Positions 57,229 through 64,000 of a stretch of DNA of 64,000 bases are shown here, piece after piece. The notes under the pieces were generated by a model, which saw nothing but the letters and a program-made list of their open reading frames with translations, searched no databases and was not told the origin of the DNA. A program made the position numbers and the translations under genes. The DNA comes from Microstegium vimineum (lineage: Eukaryota; Streptophyta; Magnoliopsida; Poales; Poaceae): positions 11,719,217-11,783,216 of the forward strand of contig CM039123.1 in assembly GCA_022036555.1 (NCBI GenBank), written 5' to 3'. The first letter of the stretch is position 1. The number at the start of each line of letters is the position of its first letter.

Positions 57229-60200
57229 TGTGAACCTCCTAAGAACAGGTCCCAGTTGTAAGGATTATCGTCCATCCAACTTTAATCCAACACAAATGAT
57301 CCATGTCTTAAAAGATTCGTCAGGTGTCGCCGTTTCGCAACGGGTCATCCACTTCTTTCCGAGCAGGATCCTCATTATAATCATTGCAGAAGTAATACCA
57401 TAATTAAATTTACATCAAAGTAGCGGAAGACATAAGAGTCATATTACAAAACATTAGTTTAGAAATATAACATATGTGTCATTACTACATCAAGCCAAGT
57501 GGTAAAGATTATATCACAACAAACCGAGTACCCTGCCCAAGGGTCACACAACCTCTATTCTTCATCACCGACATTAGCTACGGTCATACAGCTCGGAGCT
57601 GTACACACTGCATTCTGACCTTCATCTGCAACAAGGGTTAACAAACCCTGAGTATGGGAGTACTCAACAAGACTTATCCGACAAATAAAAATATTTGGTA
57701 GACAAAGAGGTATGCAAGTCATAGGATTCAAGGTGGGGTTTTACAAGAATCAAGTATTTTGCATAAATGAGCATTTTGTAAAACAATTGAAATCGATTTG
57801 GTTCTCATAAAAGTTACTCAAGTACCGATCTGAATGTTTTGATCGATCACGAGGCAACAACCATCTAAAAAGGAAACATCAAGTATCCAGTTTAAGTTTC
57901 ATTAACTACGTTGATAAAAACAGGGTTATGTTTCCATATCCGAGGAACACGATGATTCGAACCGGTTAAACCCAGCTGGGACTTCCCTATCACACGACAT
58001 ATACAGCACTAAAGCACACATATGACTACCTTTCCCTGGATCCTCCAGCCAAGACCGGGGTTCTGCCACCCGAGAGCACAGTACACCTCCATCCAGTTCC
58101 TCGAACTTGGAGGGTACACACTACTCTCGTCATCTCTCCACTCCCAGTATGGATTAACCGTTCTTAAGACTGGAATAGCCAGAGTCCAGCTTCCCGGAGT
58201 ATGTGATAAGTACTCCAAAGTCACAACCCTCAGACTTTAACAACGGATGGTCCCTAATGACATAGGCGGAAAGAACCCCCTCACCAGTCACCAATGATGG
58301 CTCCCAAACACCGTGTCCGCCCGGTCTCAGATTATTACTTCCATCAACATCATTTCCTTTTTAAGGCATAGCCATTTGCCGCAGCAATATGCTATCCTTC
58401 TCAAAAAACAGAACTATTTCCGAAGCAATCATGTTATCACCTATTCTCGTAGATGACAGAAAATCATCTGACTCTATTGGTCTAAGCATTGCTAAGCAGC
58501 ATAAAGCATCATTCGTATTTTTAAAACAGTATCAAGGTACAAGAAGTAAATAATTCAAGGTATGGCTATGCATCAAGTAGGAATTTGTTTGAATAGTAAC
58601 CATGCAATAATTAACCATAAGTGTATTTAAATAAAAGCTTTTAAATACAAGGTAGGGTTTGAATGCACCGGGGCTTTTCTGGGTAAGAACACTAGTCAGT
58701 GTTTGTTAGATGAGACTCGCTTGGCGAGTATCATTGATTGACATTAGAATTCCAAGATTATCCATCTTCTGGATTTATTCACCAATACATCTTTGATTAG
58801 GTCCACCAATCACGTCTTCTGGCTCGACATTATTCATCCATACGGATCTATCGTACCTTAATGAGATGCAAAGATGCAAATGTATAAATACAAGGAAACG
58901 ATAACACAAAGTTGCATCACAAACATTCAAGTGAACACAAGTTCATACATGACATAAACACTTTTAGTTAATTAACTAACATTATTAAGCATAAAGGTTG
59001 GAAATGCTAAGCACTTCAAACATGACACATCAAAATACTTGATTCAAAACATTTCAAGTATAGAGCAATCAAGACTAACTAATAAGTTTAGTCAAGCAAA
59101 GACAGATTAAAGCACTCATGGTATCACAAGATTATACAAGACATAGATATCTATAGATGATTAAATTAACCTTACCAAACATGATATTTGGATATAAAAG
59201 AATCTAAAGCATAAACACAATTGAACTTAGGTAAATACTTTCCAAGTATTCATTAAACAAGATGTAATCATTAGATTAAACAAACAAGATAGAGTTAAAC
59301 AATTACTTATGCATGCAGTTTTTGGACAGCAAGACAACAGTCACCATTTTAATCATATCTAGAGTTTTACAAATCCAAATCACTTGAAATAAGACATTCT
59401 GGAAATCTTATGAAATTATCTACATTTCATTCAATACTAGCACAGCATGATTCCCAAGTTAAATAAGTCGAAATTACAAAGTTACAGAATCTGTTCGTGA
59501 AAAACAGAGAGCAGCCATTTTTTATCACCAACTTGTAACATGCATAAATCATAATATACTTGGCCAAATGCCACCAAATTTTAAAAGAATCTAGATACAT
59601 GAGTTATATACAACTTTGGTATTCACAAGATTCTCAAAGAACATCATTAACAAGGGGTAATTTACATTGCCCCTAAAACTGTCCAGACTCTACTAAATGC
59701 AATAAATAAAACTTAACTTATGTTGCAAACACATAATTGGATAAAACCAACTTTACCAACATGTCACACATGACTAATGAATACTAGAAAACATAGTGTC
59801 CATTGCTAAATAAATTCTTTGCATACACTTTCTTAATTTATTTGGATAATTAGGTGTAATTATGAGCACATACCAAACATGCACAATAAATTCTAACAAA
59901 ATTACAGAGGCATACATATGCTTTCATTAGTCTACTGTATAAATTTCATATCATTTAAGCAATTATAGAAACCTCTATGAAAAAGACAAAAGTTCCATTG
60001 CAATCATCTTAAACAAAATAATAGATTTGCATACTTAACTTTAAACATTCATAACCTGAGATCTACATCACATAAAAATATGAATCTTAACAATTTGGAA
60101 AGATTAAGAAATATACTTAAAATGTTTCCATAAACCCAAATCAAGAATCTAAAAGTAAATTGCTCAAACAGTTCATTCTCAACAGCTCTGTCCAGAAAGC

Positions 60201-61846
60201 AAACAGAATCACAATACAATTTATAAAATTCATAACTCCTAAAATATAAAAGCAATGACCATGAAATTTTAACTGTAGATGGATCATAAGATTATATATC
60301 ACTTTGGTATTCAACCCATCCACATAAAACATAATATTAACCACGAAATAAATTTCTTAAGAAACATCACAACAGCAGTCTTAACAGTCAAACAGTCATT
60401 TTGCCATTTTTATAACTCTACAACCATCAAGTCTAAAATCATGAAATTTTAACCAGATATCAATAATAAATGTTTTAACATCTCATAAATGTTTCAGATT
60501 TATTTGATGAACAGAACAGTGTCTATGAAAATAAGAAAAACATCTTAACAGAAATGACATGCTTGCAGAAAATGATTTTTACAGAACAATTAATGAACTA
60601 AACCATGACATATGATAGATCTACTGCATAGAGAACTTCATGAGGATTCCAAAATGTCCAAAAACACATTCATACGATTTTTCTATGAATTACCATGAAT
60701 TTTCAAATATCAGCAAAATAAGAGAAAAAATAATTACGGAATTTTTCTTTTGCATCAGGAACCCTAACTTATCAAGAAAACAATTAAGCCCTTATAAGTA
60801 AATTCATGAGTCATAGAAAATTTGCATAAAAATCTAACAAAAAACATCCCTCACCAAACCATATCCATGTTCTTGATTTTGCCGCAGAAAATTCATGGGA
60901 ACGAAGATTAGAGCGTGGTTCTTATGATCAATCAATGGAGACATGTAAATCAAGGTGCTAGGGAACAAGATTTAACAGTAAGGAGGAGAAATTTGAGCAA
61001 CAACAAAGGAGGAGGCAGGGAGGGAGGTGGATAGAGGAGGAGGCCGAGCAGAGGAGCCGCTGCTCTGCCGAGCGGCCTCCTGCCGAGAGCGAGCAGAGGG
61101 AGGGAAAGAACCAGGGGGAGGGAATGGGAGAGTGAGAGAATGGAAGAGAGCAGCAGAGGAGGAGGCCGACACCTGCCCTCTGTCGTCGCCAGCAGGGAGG
61201 GCGCGCGTCGCCCGCTGCGCGCCTGCGTCCGGAGGAGACGGCACGACATCATCCAGGTGTCCTCTCCATTCTATCCATTTGAAATTGCCTCAAATTTTAA
61301 AAAGTATTTACGGAATTGCCACTCACTTTAAAACCCTTTTAAAAATAAACCGAAACTCAATTTGAACAACCGAAAGCACTGTCATGTAGAACAACAAAAG
61401 TAGAACAACATGGTAAAAATAAGTTTGACAGATTTCAAATGGTTTGATAAATATTAACACCCAAAGATTGGTATTTAAAACTAAAAATTCGGAATCCAAC
61501 AAAACCTAGAAAAAGTCAATTTTCGCTATTTTTGAATTCAAATTTAAGATCCAAATGAGCTTCAAATTTTGTGAAACTTGTTCCATTATTTTTATCATGA
61601 ATAGTACGTCACTCATATTAAGAATCCAAAAGAGTTACTACATCAAATTGCACAAGAAAATCATCATAAGAAGGCAACTCACCGCAGTTTTCCAGACTTA
61701 GAAATATTTTTAGAATCCAAAACGACATAAGAATTGGGATAACTTTTTGAGACACTTAGAGATTGAAAACAGGGTTTGATCCAAAAACAAAGTTTAAAAG
61801 AGAACCTAATTTTGATTATCTGGAAATTAACACCTGGGGTGTTACA
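57229..61846 (-). repeat. 3' LTR of the long-LTR element
   Basis: 4618 bp, collinear with the solo LTR at 8583-13167. On the minus strand it starts TGTAACACCCCAGG. 60950-61250 is a purine-rich, G+C-rich island, much shorter than its counterpart at 12060-12640. Small ORFs inside are not supported. Confidence 0.88.
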
Positions 61847-63066
61847 ATCTACCACCCTTAAAAAGAATCTCGTCCCGAGATTCGGTGTGAAAGATTGGTT
61901 TTGATCGAAAATTTTGTTTGAAGAATTTCCTTCATTGACTCCTATGAAGCATTGTTACTTTGGGATGAATCCAAGGAGTTAGGTGAGAGATAACCTTAAA
62001 AGCTATCAAAGAGTCGTTATTATTTATGTTCGTGACTTGTTCTTCAAAGGTTATCCTCTTTGCAACTTCGGAAAGAAACTTGATTACCCAAGTCCGATGT
62101 GGGGATCTTTAGATAGGATATGTGGAGATAATTAAGGAAGAAAGCACACTAGAAAATATCACATCAGTGTGGTTCCATAATGGATCATGGCTAGTAATCA
62201 CGATACCAGCGCGTGCCGAGCAACACACCTTGTGGCTACAGTCCACAGGATGCCCTCGGTTTCATCGCGGCACCATAGAGTACTAATCGCGACACCATTA
62301 TCAAATGCACAATCAAAGTGAAATTTCAAGTGACACCAATGGAGGTGTAAGAACAAATGCTATACAAAGGAAGTATGGCAATCAAAAGTGGTCACAAGGA
62401 TTGGAGTCAAGGAAGAGTGTTTCAAGGTAACGATAACAAGGCGAGTGACTCATGATTTAAAACGAAGAACATGAAAGATGACAAACAAACTATAACACCA
62501 ACAAAGCATGTAACATGTTAAACATAGTTTAACAGGTTCAAAACTTGTATAACCCAGCATGACCTGACAAGCTCAATAAAGATTAGATCATGAGTTTGAA
62601 CACTTTTAGCTTTAAGTTTATATTCTTCAATTTAAAGAACATATGTCAGGGATAGAAAACATTGCATGCAAAACATATGCTCATATGAAGGTGGACATAA
62701 CATAACATATCCCAAACAAGATCATTATCTATCTTTGGATAAGAATCTAGCATATCATCAAGCATAACAATCATGATGCAATAATCATTATCATGCATGC
62801 TCTATTCGTCCTAATACGAACTATGATAAGTATTATATACTATAAGTATATATATGTATACATATACATATATATAGGGCTATATTCATATACCATATTG
62901 TATACCACTTTATAAGCTTGATATTCCTAAAAGTTACTTTTCATAATGAGAAAGGGAAGTTAAAGAAATTTTTGGACTCAAATCAAATTTTAAAGTTTTA
63001 GATCCAAAACATTTTGAAAAGTTTTACAACTGCAAGATCTATAATGAGATGCTTTGATACCAACTC
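61847..63066 (-). other. Non-coding interior of the long-LTR element
   Basis: No ORF of note. The polypurine tract equivalent is at 61847-61866. A TA-rich stretch with ATATATAT/GTATACATATAC lies at 62830-62880. A primer-binding site on the minus strand, TTGGTATCAAAGC, is at about 63050-63063. Confidence 0.75.
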
Positions 63067-64000
63067 TGACAGAACCTCCTAAGAACAGGGCCCACTTGTA
63101 AGGATTATCGTCCATCCAACTTTAATCCAACACAAATGATCCAAGTCTTAAAAGATTCGTCAGGTGTCGCCGTTTTGCAACGGGTCATCCATTTCTTTCC
63201 GAGCAGGATCCTCATTATAATCATTGTAGAAGTAATACCATAATTAAATTTACATCAAAGTAGCGGAAGACATAAGAGTCATATTACAAAACATTAGTTT
63301 AGAAATATAACATATGTGTCATTACTACATCAAGCCAAGTGGTAAAGATTATATCACAACAAACCGAGTACCCTGCCCAAGGGTCACACAACCTCTATTC
63401 TTCATCACCGACATTAGCTACGGTCATACAGCTCGGAGCTGTACACACTGCATTCTGACCTTCACCTACAACAAGGGTTAACAAACCTTGAGTACGGGAG
63501 TACTCAACAAGACTTATCCGACAAATAAAAATATTTGGTAGACAAAGAGGTATGCAAGTCATAGGATTCAAGGTGGGGTTTTACAAGAATCAAGTATTTT
63601 ACATAAAAGAGCATTTTGTAAAACAATTGAAATCGATTTGGTTCTCATAAAAGTTACTCACGTATCGATCTGAATGTTTTGATCGATCACGAGGCAACAA
63701 CCATCTAAAAAGGAAACATCAAGTATCCAGTTTAAGTTTCATTAACTACGTTGATAAAAACAGGGTTATGTTTCCATATCCGAGGAACATGGCGATTCGA
63801 ACCGGTTAAACCCAGCTGGGACTTCCCTATCACACGACATATACAACACTAAAGCACTCATATGACTACCTTTTCCTGGATCCTCCAACCAAGACCGGGG
63901 TTCCGCCACCCGAGAGCACAGTATACCTCCATCCAGTTCCTCGAACTTGGAGGGTACACACTACTCTCGCCATCTCTCCACTCCCAATGCGGATTAACCG
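63067..64000 (-). repeat. 5' LTR of the long-LTR element, truncated by window end
   Basis: Starts TGACAGAACCTCC on the plus strand and is nearly identical to 57231-58170, differing at only a handful of positions by eye. The near-identity suggests recent insertion. Confidence 0.88.

Larger units (their letters stand above)
57229..64000 (-). mobile_element. Non-autonomous chromovirus-like element with very long LTRs, right end outside window
   Basis: 3' LTR 57229-61846, interior 61847-63066, 5' LTR from 63067 to beyond the window end (minus orientation). The interior starts with AATCTACCACCCTTAAAAAG and the CGTCCCGAGATTC block found next to the chromovirus polypurine tract at 40969. It ends with a primer-binding site. 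Only about 1.2 kb lies between the LTRs and I see no gag or pol. It must use proteins from a related chromovirus, or it is a deletion derivative. Confidence 0.85.

Noticed and set aside
55515..57261. ORFs of 205 and 188 codons
   Set aside because: They sit in a Sirevirus-type LTR with repeated TCCGTC motifs; the translations are repeat-driven.
62830..62880. TA-rich stretch as a microsatellite or origin
   Set aside because: Imperfect and short; nothing beyond simple low-complexity DNA in a retrotransposon interior.

Overview
This is a repeat-dense stretch of a plant nuclear genome, almost certainly from a grass. There is one intron-containing host gene, a DRB2-like double-stranded RNA-binding protein (about 14.3-19.7 kb). 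It sits between blocks of nested LTR retrotransposons that fill most of the rest. I see no rRNA, tRNA, CRISPR or prokaryotic feature. The grass assignment rests on the retrotransposon families (Sirevirus-type Copia, Tat-type and chromovirus Gypsy with long LTRs), the G+C-rich first exon of the DRB gene, and the nesting pattern.

Left block (1-13,167). The 3' part of a Sirevirus (Copia) element runs to 7942. Its pol is broken, and a long env-like second ORF (4568-6079) lies between pol and the 3' LTR (6737-7942). A solo LTR (1830-3343, minus) interrupts its RNase H. A short scrap that looks like a Tat-type leader (7943-8582) follows, then a 4.6 kb solo LTR (8583-13167, minus, target duplication ATAGT).

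Gene island (about 13.2-23.1 kb). The DRB2-like gene has three exons, a 3.2 kb first intron, two dsRNA-binding domains and a C-terminal tail with a 60-nt tandem repeat. One repeat unit lacks a base, so the reading frame breaks there. Downstream is non-coding DNA with one possible SINE.

Nested block (23,163-57,228). A second Sirevirus begins with its 5' LTR, primer-binding site and gag. Its gag is split by a chromovirus (25141-49799, minus, target duplication ATGCC). One LTR of that chromovirus is itself split by a 13.1 kb Tat-lineage element (26554-39622, plus, target duplication ATAAA). The Sirevirus gag is interrupted again by a solo LTR (50613-54313, ATGGG) that holds another solo LTR (51177-53069, GCTAC), and then by a further Sirevirus-type LTR from 54687.

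Right edge (57,229-64,000). This is a chromovirus-like element with very long LTRs (4.6 kb) and only 1.2 kb of non-coding interior. It is the same family as the solo LTR at 8583-13167, and its second LTR runs off the window.

The most interesting part is the Tat element. Downstream of pol, on the opposite strand, it carries a gene with its own TATA-like box, at least five exons and a plant-mobile-domain-like protein. Four splice junctions keep the frame; a last one does not in this copy. The hexamer GCCGAT/ATCGGC is also scattered through the LTRs, the sense coding regions and the antisense gene, far more often than chance predicts. All boundaries, target duplications and splice sites were read by eye. 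Family assignments rest on motif recognition, with no database search.
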